The notes under the pieces: model-generated
The model's database searches: none
What the model was told of the DNA's origin: nothing
The model's input: only the letters and a program-made list of their open reading frames with translations
Assembly: GCA_014773175.1 (NCBI GenBank)
Contig: VXCM01003564.1
Span: 26,561-90,560 of the forward strand
Length of the DNA stretch: 64,000 bases
DNA from: Lucifuga dentata
Lineage: Eukaryota; Chordata; Actinopteri; Ophidiiformes; Bythitidae
Direction of reading: 5' to 3'
Translations under genes and position numbers: made by a program
Shown: positions 57,501 through 59,660 of the stretch, piece by piece
Layout: every line of letters begins with the position of its first letter
Position numbering within the stretch: position 1 is the first letter of the stretch

Positions 57501-58213
57501 TAATTGTGTGACTCTGTAACTGTGTGTAATTGTGTGACTGTGTGTCCTGTTTGTGCAGCTGAACGTGGAGGATCCGTGCATCATCTGTCATGAAGACATG
57601 AGTCCTGGTGAAATCTATGTGCTGGAGTGTCGCCACAGCTTCCATAAGGAGGTGAGAGACAGACGATTTGATTGGCTGTTGTAAAGCATGTGGACCACTC
57701 ACCACAGATCAGATCAGTGATTGGAACATTTACCACTAGAGGTCAGAGGTCAGTGTTCTGATGGCAGCAAAGGAAGGAAACTTCAAAAATATGGATTAAA
57801 AAATAATCAGCTTAGTACTGAGTTTACTGTTGAACGTTTAGATACACACACTGTATGTGTATTTATACGTTTATTAGACGTTTAGATATACTGTATGTGT
57901 ATTTGTACATGTTTAATAGACGTTTAGATACACACACAGTGTAGGTGTATTTGTACATGTTTAATAGATGTTTAGATACACACTATGTGTATTTGTACAT
58001 GTTTAATAGACATTTAGATACACACTGAGTGTATGTGTATTTGTACGTTTAATAGACGTTTAGATATACACTGACTGTACGTGTTTTTGTATGTGTGTGT
58101 AGTGTATAAAGTCGTGGCTGAAGGAGCAGAGTACCTGTCCTACCTGCAGAGATCACGCCTTGCTGCCTGAAGAGTTCCCCATGCTGCCTGGCAGGAGGCG
58201 TCAGGCGCCGTGA
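18309..58213 (+). CDS. ttc3: TTC3, tetratricopeptide-repeat RING-H2 E3 ubiquitin ligase (45 coding exons, complete)
   Basis: TTC3 is a Down-syndrome-region E3 ubiquitin ligase; the human protein binds phosphorylated Akt and promotes its degradation. All 45 exons join with matching phases: 5,160 nt with stop, 1,719 residues (human about 2,025). Order: a divergent N-terminal helical region (1-212); TPR block (213-334; NRALCYIRS, KGHYRYCEALFCLGE); Ala-rich linker; second helical region (about 428-584); Cys/His cluster (625-689; CxxCx4HxxC then CLTPACGG); basic segments (711-756, 972-990); helical region with SLEEHRKEY (864-955); PDHLREHVAEFE and YDYFAQILEEHG (about 1020-1090); coiled coil (1270-1517); UBA-like helical segment (about 1560-1611); RING-H2 (1659-1698) near the end. 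A noncoding 5' exon probably lies near 16.4-16.5 kb. No frameshift or internal stop was seen. Confidence 0.96.
18463..18520 (+). CDS. ttc3: TTC3 coding exon 2
   Basis: AFHASFSMKNGTTIIFSPS between TTTCCCCTCAG and G|GTAAGA. It enters in phase 0 and leaves with one base that completes Glu in exon 3. An AAT-rich tract starts about 20 bases downstream. Confidence 0.85.
18540..18860. repeat. (AAT)n-rich tract with an assembly join at 18822
   Basis: ATAATA-rich sequence in TTC3 intron 2. Copies 18755-18821 and 18823-18889 (67 bp) are identical across one n. Confidence 0.9.
18997..19306 (+). repeat. Dispersed repeat family R4, copy 2
   Basis: Starts CACTAGTGCAGTGCCCGTTG and ends near CAGACAGAGATTTCTGCC. 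Lacks the CTCGTGAGCTAGC segment present in other copies. Confidence 0.75.
19600..20150 (+). repeat. Dispersed repeat family R4, copy 3, split by a LINE-like insert (about 19690-19990)
   Basis: CCTCGTGAGCTAGCTTTGTT at the left resumes at GGACTACTTTTTAGCGGCAC near 19988 and ends at GTTGGTGCCACAGACAG. The A/T-rich insert reads like an L1 3' end on the minus strand. Confidence 0.65.
20441..20597 (+). CDS. ttc3: TTC3 coding exon 3
   Basis: EVYDKWSHIPQSVKKEAGQW then ITSFWHPILLQ, similar in position and type to human TTC3 INIFWPLLFQ. The acceptor is GTTCTCCAG and the donor GCAAA|GTACAC; two bases carry over. Confidence 0.92.
20684..20765 (+). CDS. ttc3: TTC3 coding exon 4
   Basis: NDSEELSMNQLHKIEILEAI, an amphipathic helix like human LKKLQHLELMEDIV. 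Acceptor TTCTTACAG, donor GGCAGC|GTGAGT, ends in phase 0. Confidence 0.92.
21178..21723 (-). mobile_element. Internally deleted Tc1/mariner element
   Basis: 546 bp with CACTGCCCGGCCAAAAA at one end and TTTTTGGCCAGGCAGTG at the other, flanked by TA on both sides. The minus-strand reading frame joins a Tc1 transposase N-terminus (KDVTLFQKGQIIGLHQ, helix-turn-helix) to the C-terminus (MPRRMHAVIKAKGDPTKY), with the DDE catalytic core missing. Non-autonomous. Confidence 0.93.
21775..22202 (+). mobile_element. TTAA-ended inverted-repeat family R1, 5'-truncated copy with an assembly join
   Basis: Runs from GGTCTTTTAAATTTTTCCAT to AAAATGGTCCTTTAA. A 66-bp identical duplication (21909-21974, 21977-22042) flanks the n at 21976. 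It directly follows the Tc1 element. Confidence 0.85.
22600..22815 (+). repeat. Dispersed repeat family R3, copy 2
   Basis: TCTCTCTCAAACTCTCTTTT, CAGAGAGAAGTGAAAGTGAA and TTATCCCCGTTTG. Confidence 0.7.
22915..23170. repeat. Minisatellite, GGCCAGTGTGGGGTGATG units
   Basis: Nine or so 28-30 bp units; open on the minus strand as PHWPYHASSPHT repeats, which is a by-product of the array. A (CA)n tract at about 22848-22870 precedes it. Confidence 0.88.
23405..23458 (+). CDS. ttc3: TTC3 coding exon 5
   Basis: Eighteen codons, LKKEQTKQVFRMSNKFHK, between CTTTTCCAG and CACAAG|GTGAGT; phase 0 at both ends. It follows a repeat-filled intron of 2.6 kb. Confidence 0.9.
23492..24488 (-). mobile_element. 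hAT-family element with BED-finger transposase N-terminus
   Basis: Ends CAGTGGTCACCAACC and GGTTGGCAGCCCCTG, flanked by 8-bp direct repeats ATCTAAAT / ATCTACAT (7 of 8 match). The minus-strand frame from 24208 encodes FHSEWENKFLFTLVNDRPVC then LCNQAVALAKKANLERHHVT, a C2H2 BED-type finger as in ZBED/GTF2IRD2-like transposases. The catalytic domain is absent. A 63-bp duplication flanks the n at 23904, so the true element is about 64 bp shorter. Confidence 0.9.
25843..25975 (+). CDS. ttc3: TTC3 coding exon 6
   Basis: YSTGVLDEALRWLERTGEP, parallel to human ILAMEEALNWIKYAGD, then GHVQTCYMALSHIFNE. Acceptor TTGTTGCAG, donor GAGT|GTAAGA. Confidence 0.93.
26348..26433 (+). CDS. ttc3: TTC3 coding exon 7
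   Basis: FASYIQAMGTNMDRTLKKL then RAQPSDWQIE. Acceptor TTCAACCAG, donor GAG|GTATGA, ends in phase 0 just before the TPR block. Confidence 0.92.
26514..26538. repeat. (CA)n microsatellite
   Basis: In TTC3 intron 7. Confidence 0.9.
26690..26784 (+). CDS. ttc3: TTC3 coding exon 8 (TPR motif 1)
   Basis: KSEEMKIRGNENFQRKQYDD, AVRFYSTAITFH: a classical TPR helix pair matching human MKMKGNEEFSKERFDIAIIYYTRAI in part. Acceptor TTTCTCCAG, donor CA|GTAAGT. Confidence 0.96.
27617..27656. repeat. Poly-A with an assembly join
   Basis: An A-run interrupted only by n at 27636. Confidence 0.9.
27808..27870 (+). CDS. ttc3: TTC3 coding exon 9 (TPR motif 2, first helix)
   Basis: PGNHIIYGNRALCYIRSKKY, the canonical NRALCYIR signature of TPR proteins. 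Acceptor TGTCTGCAG, donor CT|GTAAGT. Confidence 0.96.
28160..28214 (+). CDS. ttc3: TTC3 coding exon 10 (TPR motif 2, second helix)
   Basis: LKAVIDGKRATLIEPLWAK, parallel to human NALGDGKRATILKNTWPK. Acceptor ATTTTACAG, donor GCAAAG|GTAAAA. Confidence 0.96.
28635..28788 (+). CDS. ttc3: TTC3 coding exon 11 (TPR motif 3)
   Basis: GHYRYCEALFCLGEVQKALE, ANLLAQNLCTDDADGIKDLE: close to human GHYRYCDALSMLGEYDWALQ. Acceptor GTGTTTTCAG, donor ACCACCG|GTACCA, a weaker donor supported by phase continuity. Confidence 0.95.
28860..29770. other. TTC3 intron 11, no gene seen
   Basis: No conserved coding or recognised repeat beyond a possible old transposon around 28860-29060. Confidence 0.4.
29773..29803 (+). 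CDS. ttc3: TTC3 coding exon 12 (31-nt microexon)
   Basis: Only 31 nt, AVLSKKSHGK, between CCTTTCAG and AAAAG|GTACGA. It enters with two bases needed and leaves with two, so skipping it alone would shift the frame. Basic linker sequence, unconserved. Confidence 0.78.
29889..29958 (+). CDS. ttc3: TTC3 coding exon 13
   Basis: RAESKNRADIVESRPKTGK, a basic linker. Acceptor TTTGTACAG, donor AGTAAG|GTCAGT, ends in phase 0. Confidence 0.8.
29985..30330. repeat. ACATCACACACAACAC degenerate tandem tract
   Basis: Irregular units of GAGC(C/T)ACATCACACACAACAC, about 350 bp, in TTC3 intron 13. Confidence 0.85.
30846..31250. repeat. 20-bp minisatellite TGATGGTGAACATTTCCTTC
   Basis: About twenty 20-bp units. 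Because 60 bp is three units, all frames repeat every 20 residues and two stay open for about 140 codons on the minus strand; no gene is implied. Confidence 0.95.
31693..31729 (+). CDS. ttc3: TTC3 coding exon 14 (37-nt microexon)
   Basis: GSEVKMDTELQP between CTTCACAG and CCAG|GTGAGT. Thirty-seven nt; with exon 15 (49 nt) and exon 16 (91 nt) it forms a phase-linked group of 177 nt, a multiple of three. Confidence 0.78.
31905..32200. repeat. Degenerate tandem tract GTTATGATGTAGTTGTATATAA
   Basis: About ten 22-40 bp units in TTC3 intron 14. Confidence 0.88.
32498..32546 (+). CDS. ttc3: TTC3 coding exon 15
   Basis: GKSEWTCPVNLSKPTN, 49 nt between TGTCCTCAG and AACAG|GTCAGT. Low conservation; kept because phases on both sides fit. 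Confidence 0.8.
32659..33355. mobile_element. Inverted-repeat element, ACGGAGCCCCTTAGGGGTCA termini, with an assembly join at 33312
   Basis: The left end ACGGAGCCCCTTAGGGGTCA mirrors the right end TGACCCCAAAGGGGCTCCGT. Inner arms CAGAAGAG/CTTCTGAAACGTACTAAAAA and TGTCAAAGCTACAGCACATG also pair. About 700 bp, A/T-run rich, no ORF: a MITE or foldback. Confidence 0.8.
33819..33909 (+). CDS. ttc3: TTC3 coding exon 16 (Ala/Lys linker)
   Basis: SDFAGKAELSTAAAASAAKK then KLKSKNQPEHE. Human TTC3 has a comparable Lys-rich linker (KHKGKQKSRNNES). Acceptor ACTTTCAG, donor CATGAG|GTAAGA. Confidence 0.9.
34240..34400 (-). repeat. Dispersed repeat family R3, copy 3 (inverted)
   Basis: TTATAAATGGGGATAA, CTCTCTGTGGATACAGTGAC and GAGAGTTTGAGAGAGAAATT are the reverse complement of R3 words. 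Confidence 0.7.
34405..35220. other. TTC3 intron 16, no gene seen
   Basis: AT-rich. Words such as CTACAGCTGATCTG near 34745 recur in the introns at 25660-25720 and 27400-27460, suggesting an old dispersed repeat. Confidence 0.4.
35250..35402 (+). CDS. ttc3: TTC3 coding exon 17
   Basis: Fifty-one codons starting NQKAAGSTAAVCEALRAAVQ. RSRNAEQAFSHALMSV parallels human EQRCRSAAQAFTELLNGL. Phase 0 at both ends; followed by a (CA)n tract directly after the donor. Confidence 0.94.
35490..35985 (+). mobile_element. L1-type reverse-transcriptase fragment
   Basis: Plus-strand reading gives MISLDADKASDEAEWIYLF then KVLHKFNVGGK, close to the L1 motif ISLDAEKAFDRVEWDYLF..VL..FGFG. Multiple stops and frame breaks afterwards. 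Confidence 0.8.
36062..36142 (+). CDS. ttc3: TTC3 coding exon 18
   Basis: DLGLSSLDMLLLLFGRVVAL, TDIGQPE; human has MINYVLVVYGLAISLLGIGQPE. Acceptor CTTTCTCAG, donor GAG|GTAATT. Confidence 0.94.
36360..36625. repeat. TATATACA/GTGTATAT-rich tract
   Basis: Alternating TA/CA/GT microsatellite of about 260 bp in TTC3 intron 18, open by chance in several frames (YIYI-type peptides). Confidence 0.92.
37066..37175 (+). CDS. ttc3: TTC3 coding exon 19 (C-terminal TPR-like)
   Basis: ELSEAQRLLEKVKSFEER, then QCLVYYAIGKVYMKENR, matching human LDCLAYCGIGKVYLKKNR. Acceptor GTCTGCAG, donor AACAG|GTAAGC. Confidence 0.96.
37255..37381 (+). CDS. ttc3: TTC3 coding exon 20
   Basis: YAAALQQFSDSLQMVKNQIT, PGKLTWPLTKEVVRE; human has LPGVLTWPTSNVIIEE. 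The intron before it is only 79 nt. Donor TTCAAG|GTATGT. Confidence 0.96.
37480..37599 (+). CDS. ttc3: TTC3 coding exon 21
   Basis: VEFCKFPPAPDAVCRLDKC and YFTDPDFK match human EECKFPPVPDAICCYQKC and YITDPDFK. Forty codons, phase 0 at both ends. Confidence 0.97.
37681..37782 (+). CDS. ttc3: TTC3 coding exon 22 (Cys/His cluster, first half)
   Basis: GLIRICCCEKCIVEYHITCW: C632, C635, H640 and C643 keep the human spacing (CxxCx4HxxC). This is likely a zinc-binding module shared with DZIP3. Phase 0 at both ends. Confidence 0.97.
37910..38600 (+). repeat. Dispersed repeat R5, copy 1
   Basis: Shares TTCAGCGTGTGAAGGCAGCA, TGTGGTTTTCCACAC and TTTCTTCTTCATGGATCAAA-like stretches in order with 44490-45300. 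Ends near CAGACCAGAGCAAACGAT in both. About 700 bp, noncoding. Confidence 0.8.
38858..38950 (+). CDS. ttc3: TTC3 coding exon 23 (Cys/His cluster, second half)
   Basis: DFLHEACLTPACGGRICHIR; human DFLQGICLTPDCEGVISKI. C665 and C670 probably complete the zinc site begun in exon 22. Phase 0 at both ends, donor GTGAGC. Confidence 0.97.
39032..39096 (+). CDS. ttc3: TTC3 coding exon 24
   Basis: FEAAIIKPQAPQKPRVNQKC; human CEFEHKVIKEKVPPRPILKQKC in outline. Acceptor CTCCTTCAG, donor ACAAG|GTGAGT. Confidence 0.95.
39340..39882 (+). mobile_element. TTAA-ended inverted-repeat family R1, full copy
   Basis: TTAAAGGACCATACCACCCA ... GGTGGTATGGTCCTTTAA, 543 bp, about 80-bp inverted termini. Confidence 0.88.
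40103..40239 (+). CDS. ttc3: TTC3 coding exon 25 (basic segment)
   Basis: KLKSKEERRLRRKQRQQLFL parallels human LRLKEDKKLKRKIQKKEAKK and may serve nuclear or RNA contacts (inference). Acceptor ATTTTCAG, donor AAAG|GTAAGA. Confidence 0.95.
41089..41409 (+). CDS. ttc3: TTC3 coding exon 26 (helical domain)
   Basis: A 321-nt exon starting AWLLYRDRVLLQISQHMELL. NPKLLEWVCRLNDAG matches human EPKLAAWIQKLNSFG. Acceptor GTTGTCAG, donor GCAG|GTACGC. Confidence 0.95.
41633..41908 (+). CDS. ttc3: TTC3 coding exon 27
   Basis: Contains IWSLEEHRKEYACCQAMLDE and YFDMM, matching human IWLLEEHRDKFPALHSALDE and FFDIM. Donor ATGATG|G followed by GTATGT; the chosen donor keeps phase with exon 28 (gives MDG). Confidence 0.95.
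41989..42035 (+). CDS. ttc3: TTC3 coding exon 28
   Basis: DGHFSILKKSDNESKN, 47 nt after an 80-nt intron. Donor AAAAAT|GTAAGT, phase 0. Confidence 0.88.
42412..42468 (+). CDS. ttc3: TTC3 coding exon 29 (basic, NLS-like)
   Basis: NSPMKTKNRGRKKKLKEPK; human has a comparable KVKNKSKKKKPKDSK. The donor CCAAAG|GTGTGT is the first repeat unit of a (GT)n microsatellite. Confidence 0.93.
42469..42531. repeat. (GT)n microsatellite starting at a splice donor
   Basis: About 30 GT units that begin with the donor GT of TTC3 exon 29 and fill most of the 99-nt intron 29. Confidence 0.97.
42568..42650 (+). CDS. ttc3: TTC3 coding exon 30
   Basis: GFIVLSGMRGATPREEWEQD, FFDEDDSL. Acceptor CTCTTTCAG, donor CTTT|GTAAGT. 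The preceding intron is 99 nt and mostly GT repeat. Confidence 0.92.
42733..42888 (+). CDS. ttc3: TTC3 coding exon 31
   Basis: HPTDLFSVPDHLREHVAEFE, then NQYNSTTHKSHYKKIL; human AGPFAVPDHLRQDVEEFEALYD. Intron before it 82 nt. Donor TACGA|GTAAGT. Confidence 0.95.
43078..43745 (-). repeat. Dispersed repeat family R3, copy 4, split by an inserted element
   Basis: R3 words GAGTTTGAGAGAGAAATTA end at 43262 and resume at CACTCTCCACACTTTC after 43686. The second half runs to GTGTGAAGTGG. Confidence 0.72.
43263..43684. mobile_element. 422-bp pogo/Tc1-type MITE inside an R3 copy
   Basis: Ends CCGTATATACTCGAGTATAA and TTATACTCGAGTATATGG, with further inverted words (GGGGGTCGGCT / AATCGGGGGTCGGCTTAC arrangement), flanked by TA on both sides. 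No ORF. Confidence 0.85.
43905..44433 (+). CDS. ttc3: TTC3 coding exon 32 (largest exon, 529 nt)
   Basis: YFAQILEEHGPLVAQDPLLV, QLKIQEAGGFESFLLDS and FIKMGRCIGL match human YFSQFLEEHGPL, TRQILEKAGGLKPFLLG and FVVIDNCIAL. The second half (Ser/Pro-rich) is unconserved. The human protein carries a long low-complexity expansion after this point, probably explaining most of the length difference. Confidence 0.96.
44490..45300 (+). repeat. Dispersed repeat R5, copy 2
   Basis: Co-linear with 37910-38600 (TTCAGCGTGTGAAGGCAGCA, GATGCTATGACTAGGAAA). Slightly longer, with an extra CAGAGCAAATGATCTATAGA unit near its end. TTC3 intron 32. Confidence 0.8.
45376..45444 (+). CDS. ttc3: TTC3 coding exon 33
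   Basis: TCPETMRSVAVNTEVHEPFE. Human has NTEPYNPFEERQGE just before its coiled coil. Phase 0 at both ends. The following intron (3.7 kb) holds the 75-bp array and the foldback element. Confidence 0.88.
45776..45848. repeat. Leading unit of the 75-bp array
   Basis: GGACTTTAAAGTAATTAACA through CTGGCTAACAGCTAAT is a diverged unit of the array that resumes at 46383. Confidence 0.75.
45849..46382. mobile_element. TIR element (TGCTGCGTTCGACAGA) inserted in the 75-bp array
   Basis: Left end ATGCTGCGTTCGACAGACCT mirrors the right end TGATCTGTCGAACACAGCAT. About 534 bp, no ORF. GCTGCGTTCGA-type ends are known from fish non-autonomous DNA elements. Confidence 0.82.
46383..47965. repeat. 75-bp tandem array, homogenised core
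   Basis: Unit contains CATGGACTTAAAGTAATTAA, ACCACATTAGCTAATACATC and TAACTGGCTAATAGCTAAT. About 15 near-identical 75-bp units from 46540 to 47625, flanked by diverged units. As 75 is a multiple of three, the minus strand stays open for 304 codons (YNVNYFKSMLLAISQLDVLA). Confidence 0.95.
47966..48772. mobile_element. Long inverted-repeat (foldback) element, about 807 bp
   Basis: The left arm (GGATTTCCTGAACCAC, A-runs, CATTCCAGGCACTGTAG, GCTCTTCACCCTCATCAGAG, AATGATATTGCACATA) is mirrored in reverse by the right arm ending GTGGTTCAGGAAATTCATAT. Arms about 365 bp around a spacer of 60-70 bp. An n at 48022 sits in the A-run. Confidence 0.88.
48845..48906. repeat. Trailing unit of the 75-bp array
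   Basis: GTTAACATTATGAATCACAT then AGCTAACTGGCTAACAGCTA: a diverged unit beyond the foldback, showing that the foldback lies within the array. Confidence 0.75.
49146..49295 (+). CDS. ttc3: TTC3 coding exon 34 (coiled coil)
   Basis: GDINKQEKRRKNLEEQISKM, charged heptad-like sequence, 50 codons, phase 0. Acceptor TCTTACAG, donor CAG|GTTGGC (weaker). Confidence 0.93.
49393..49532 (+). CDS. ttc3: TTC3 coding exon 35 (coiled coil)
   Basis: VTNKELALFQQKLEEEVKKD, QKEKKANQEVLKSLKLELEE. Acceptor TGTGTCAAG, an unusual A before AG supported by phase. Intron before it 97 nt. Confidence 0.92.
49682..49750 (+). CDS. ttc3: TTC3 coding exon 36 (coiled coil)
   Basis: SLSRNIRDQKSSYEAKLNDF, LEL. Acceptor GTGTGCAG, donor CTCAG|GTAAGT. 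Confidence 0.92.
49821..49917 (+). CDS. ttc3: TTC3 coding exon 37 (coiled coil)
   Basis: SNQSAAERMSLEDEIKRYKD, LLIKTARRSHAAQ; human VYKLQIMESQAEAF region by position. Intron before it 70 nt. Donor CAG|GTAGGT. Confidence 0.92.
50056..50972. mobile_element. TIR element (GGTTTATGCTTAA) containing an R4 copy
   Basis: Left CCGGTTTATGCTTAATG mirrors right GTTAAGCATAAACCAGG. The R4 copy at 50547-50910 lies within it. Confidence 0.72.
50547..50910 (+). repeat. Dispersed repeat family R4, copy 4
   Basis: AGTGCAGTGTCAAAATGTGC ... GTTCTAGAGACGTTGGTGCT; full-length relative to copy 1. Confidence 0.8.
50975..51554. other. TTC3 intron 37 remainder, no gene seen
   Basis: AT-rich sequence with no recognised element or exon-like segment. 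Confidence 0.45.
51555..51655 (+). CDS. ttc3: TTC3 coding exon 38 (coiled coil)
   Basis: LSVVESCRDQSLYWLNKELA, DAKATLTKVEEAP. Parallels human VSVLENWKESEVYKLQ. Acceptor CTTTTTTAG, donor AAG|GTAAGA. Confidence 0.92.
51697..51736. repeat. Left remnant of the GATGTTCTGCTATCAG minisatellite
   Basis: CTATCAGATGTTCTGCATCA and TTCTGCTATCAGAGA are units of the array at 52660-52905. Confidence 0.7.
51737..52655 (-). mobile_element. LINE-like insertion within the minisatellite, with an assembly join at 52242
   Basis: Starts TTTTTATTTATTGTTTATTC and contains stretches resembling LINE ORF tails on the minus strand (AACTCTTTACCAGCAGAAAT type). The 67-bp copies 52175-52241 and 52243-52309 are identical. 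Clade not assigned. Confidence 0.55.
52660..52905. repeat. 18-19 bp minisatellite GATGTTCTGCTATCAGG
   Basis: About thirteen units just before TTC3 exon 39 (25 bases upstream of its acceptor). Open in three frames as MFCYQGCSAIRDVLL-type peptides; not a gene. Confidence 0.93.
52930..53014 (+). CDS. ttc3: TTC3 coding exon 39 (coiled coil)
   Basis: RYPTPDLDVARNTWRANVQE, VEKKISAAQ; human YPDMESDIRSWELFLSNVTKEIEKAKSQ in outline. Acceptor TTGTTCTAG, donor CAG|GTAAAG. Confidence 0.94.
53170..53310 (+). repeat. Dispersed repeat family R3, copy 5
   Basis: GTGGTGAAGTATGAAAGTGG, CCACAGAGAGATGTGAATGT. Followed at 53399-53430 by an A-run with a 15-bp duplication around the n at 53414. Confidence 0.65.
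53605..54758 (-). mobile_element. TTAA-ended R1 element split by an R2 insertion
   Basis: The first half 53605 to about 53838 begins TTAAAGGACCATACCGATGA. The second half about 54481-54758 carries GGAAATATTGTCCCAGGAGA and ends CGTATGGTCCTATAAT. Between them lies an R2 copy. Confidence 0.8.
53839..54480 (+). repeat. Dispersed repeat family R2, copy nested in R1
   Basis: GAGCCAGATTCATAAA, GATCACTAACACAAGATA, AATGAATCACTTCCTGACAT and GGAAACGTGGTTACGTGATG in the same order as 17560-18165. Confidence 0.8.
55174..55275 (+). CDS. ttc3: TTC3 coding exon 40
   Basis: VQYQDQLDEVKNGRRASELL; human FEEQIKAIKNGSRLSEL. Thirty-four codons, phase 0. Acceptor GGCCCTTAG, donor CCA|GTAAGA. Confidence 0.94.
55290..55500 (-). 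mobile_element. pogo/Tigger-type transposase N-terminal fragment
   Basis: Minus-strand KERRSFTAGFKLQVIETVK then GKRAAGREFSITESVI resembles the CENP-B/psq-like helix-turn-helix of Tigger transposases (SYTAGFKLQVI..A...GNRAAGREFGV). It lies in TTC3 intron 40, just after exon 40; the rest of the transposase is missing. Confidence 0.78.
55557..56200. other. TTC3 intron 40 remainder, no gene seen
   Basis: AT-rich; may include the noncoding 3' part of the Tigger-like element. Confidence 0.4.
56257..56423 (+). CDS. ttc3: TTC3 coding exon 41
   Basis: Ser/Ala/Gln-rich start (LSVSAQTSSTFSQQAASS), then STVFDKAIERLALIFPDSTR, an amphipathic segment opening the UBA-like helices. Acceptor ATGTTACAG, donor AAG|GTAAGT. 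Confidence 0.93.
56697..56811 (+). CDS. ttc3: TTC3 coding exon 42
   Basis: SDLMRVIQELRWSCGGSLSS, MSLQEVVGGASQLILDQQ. Helical, UBA-like in pattern (inference). Acceptor GTGCGTAG, donor CAG|GTACTT. Confidence 0.92.
57036..57158 (+). CDS. ttc3: TTC3 coding exon 43
   Basis: ENLNSAQSSILLSGSQAQAT then PPLVTSAWQPLGP: flexible linker before the RING. Forty-one codons, phase 0, donor GCG|GTGAGT. Confidence 0.92.
57430..57555. repeat. GTGTAACTGTGTGACTGT simple repeat before the RING exon
   Basis: GT-rich tandem tract running up to the acceptor of TTC3 exon 44. Confidence 0.85.
57559..57651 (+). CDS. ttc3: TTC3 coding exon 44 (RING-H2, first part)
   Basis: LNVEDPCIICHEDMSPGEIY then VLECRHSFHKE. Zinc ligands C1659, C1662, C1676, H1678, H1681. 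Human has CVICHENLSPENLSVLPCAHKFH. Phase 0 at both ends; the intron splits the RING after E1683. Confidence 0.98.
57830..58095. repeat. Minisatellite in the intron that splits the RING
   Basis: Five units of about 45-55 bp around GACGTTTAGATACACACACT and GTGTATTTGTACATGTTTAA, ending at the acceptor of exon 45. Confidence 0.9.
58103..58213 (+). CDS. ttc3: TTC3 coding exon 45 (RING-H2 end and stop)
   Basis: CIKSWLKEQSTCPTCRDHAL, LPEEFPMLPGRRRQAP then TGA at 58211. Ligands C1684, C1695, C1698 complete Cx2Cx13CxHx2Hx2Cx10Cx2C. Human ends TCPTCRLHVLLPEEFPG plus a short tail, so this terminus is complete. Confidence 0.98.
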   Translation, partial: CIKSWLKEQSTCPTCRDHALLPEEFPMLPGRRRQAP

Positions 58214-58274
58214 CGTCTCACGTTCTGATTGGCTGCCGCACGTCTGTTTTTATCTTTTTCATAACCATTTGTTC

Positions 58275-58280
58275 ATTAAA
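58275..58280 (+). terminator. TTC3 polyadenylation signal (ATTAAA)
   Basis: ATTAAA 62 bases after the stop codon, followed by a GT-rich stretch (GGTGGTGTTTTC). This gives a very short 3' UTR. A later AATAAA could be used instead. Confidence 0.6.
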
Positions 58281-58370
58281 ATGTAAAAAAGCTTTGGTGG
58301 TGTTTTCTTCACACAACCTCGTTTAGAAAGATTCTGTTAAATGTGATATTTTCACAAAGGCAGAGCTGAC

Positions 58371-58728
58371 TTAAAGGAGCATACCGGTGGTTTAGCTGTA
58401 CTTGGGAACCAAATGCCATTATTATTTTTGTCAAAGTTATTTAACTGGTCCAACACGGAGCTACATGGAACAAAATGAATGTCTCCGTTTGTGAATATCG
58501 TCCCAGGAGAAGACAGCTTTAAGCGATAAACGAAGCCTACTGTTCCTTCTGCAGTCGTGTTTACGTGTGAGCAGAAACGCTGAATTTTAAGGTGTGTATC
58601 ATTTGATTTTGGCAGATTAGGTGATTTGGCAAAATAACAGTAAAGTTAAAATACGTTTTTGTTTTGATGGTCATGTGGGTAGTGTTTTATGGCCTCAAAC
58701 ATGCAGAACTACCGGTATGGTCCTTTAA
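58371..58728 (-). mobile_element. TTAA-ended inverted-repeat family R1, internally shortened copy
   Basis: TTAAAGGAGCATACCGGTGG ... CCGGTATGGTCCTTTAA, 358 bp, 158 bases after the TTC3 stop. Confidence 0.82.
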
Positions 58729-59395
58729 AGCGTATATTTCTCCACGTAAAGCTGTGTGAGGTCAGAATGGGACATCCTGTTCAGGATTTCTCTCCTAAAT
58801 GATGTGCACGTATTATGTAAGATGGGTTAAAGATGAATATTTGCATGTTGTCTGTGGTGAATATATTACTGCTGAATTATTAAGCAAATCAACATGAAAG
58901 AGCTGCAGAATCTTTTAAAATTCTTGTAAAATGGCTTAAAGTAGATAAAGCTAGTTTGTCAGGACCAAATACAAGCCCCATTTACCTGATAATACACTCA
59001 ACTTAGCCTTCAAATAGTATATAGCATAAACAGCTATAGATTTATCAGCAAATGTTTTTTTGTATTATGAGCTTTGTAAGCCACAATGCATCCTGGGAAA
59101 ACGAGTTCATACGACTTGATAGACCACAGTTAATCTGTATGCTTCATAATGATGTTCAGTAAAGTGCCTTCAAACCAATACCGACTCCTGCCTCATCTTT
59201 GTTAGTGGAAATATATAGATTTATCAGGAAAAATTATATAGATTTATCAGCAAAAAGTTGCTGATTGTGCTGAGTTGCTGAAAAGTTGCTATGTTGATAG
59301 ATTTATCAACAAAAAGTTTATCAGCAAAGTTCTATAGATGTGGAAGGTAAGTCGTAGTTTCAGCTAGCAGTCTATATATGTATGTACATATATAT
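58729..59395. other. Intergenic, no gene seen
   Basis: AT-rich, with local ATAGATTTATCAGCAAAAAG repeats at 59035-59340. Confidence 0.5.
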
Positions 59396-59396
59396 A

Positions 59397-59660
59397 AAGG
59401 ACCAGACCAGTGATTCTGCATGTTTTTAAGTGTTCAACCCACGTTACCTTACTGAGAAAGAAATTCCCAACGGTAAAACCACATTTTAGTTTTCCACATT
59501 TTAGTTTTCAAATCCTTTAATCTTTCAAAATCAAATGTTCAGGTGATACAAACATCTTCAAATTTAATGTTTCACCTTCAAACACTTTTGTATGATTGCA
59601 GAAGACACGATCATTTTAATTTCTTGGTAAAAGCTGTCTTAGCTGGGACTATATTTCCTG
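59397..59660 (+). mobile_element. TTAA-family R1, truncated copy
   Basis: AAAGGACCAGACCAGTGATT through GGGACTATATTTCCTGG; the 3' terminus is missing. Confidence 0.7.
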
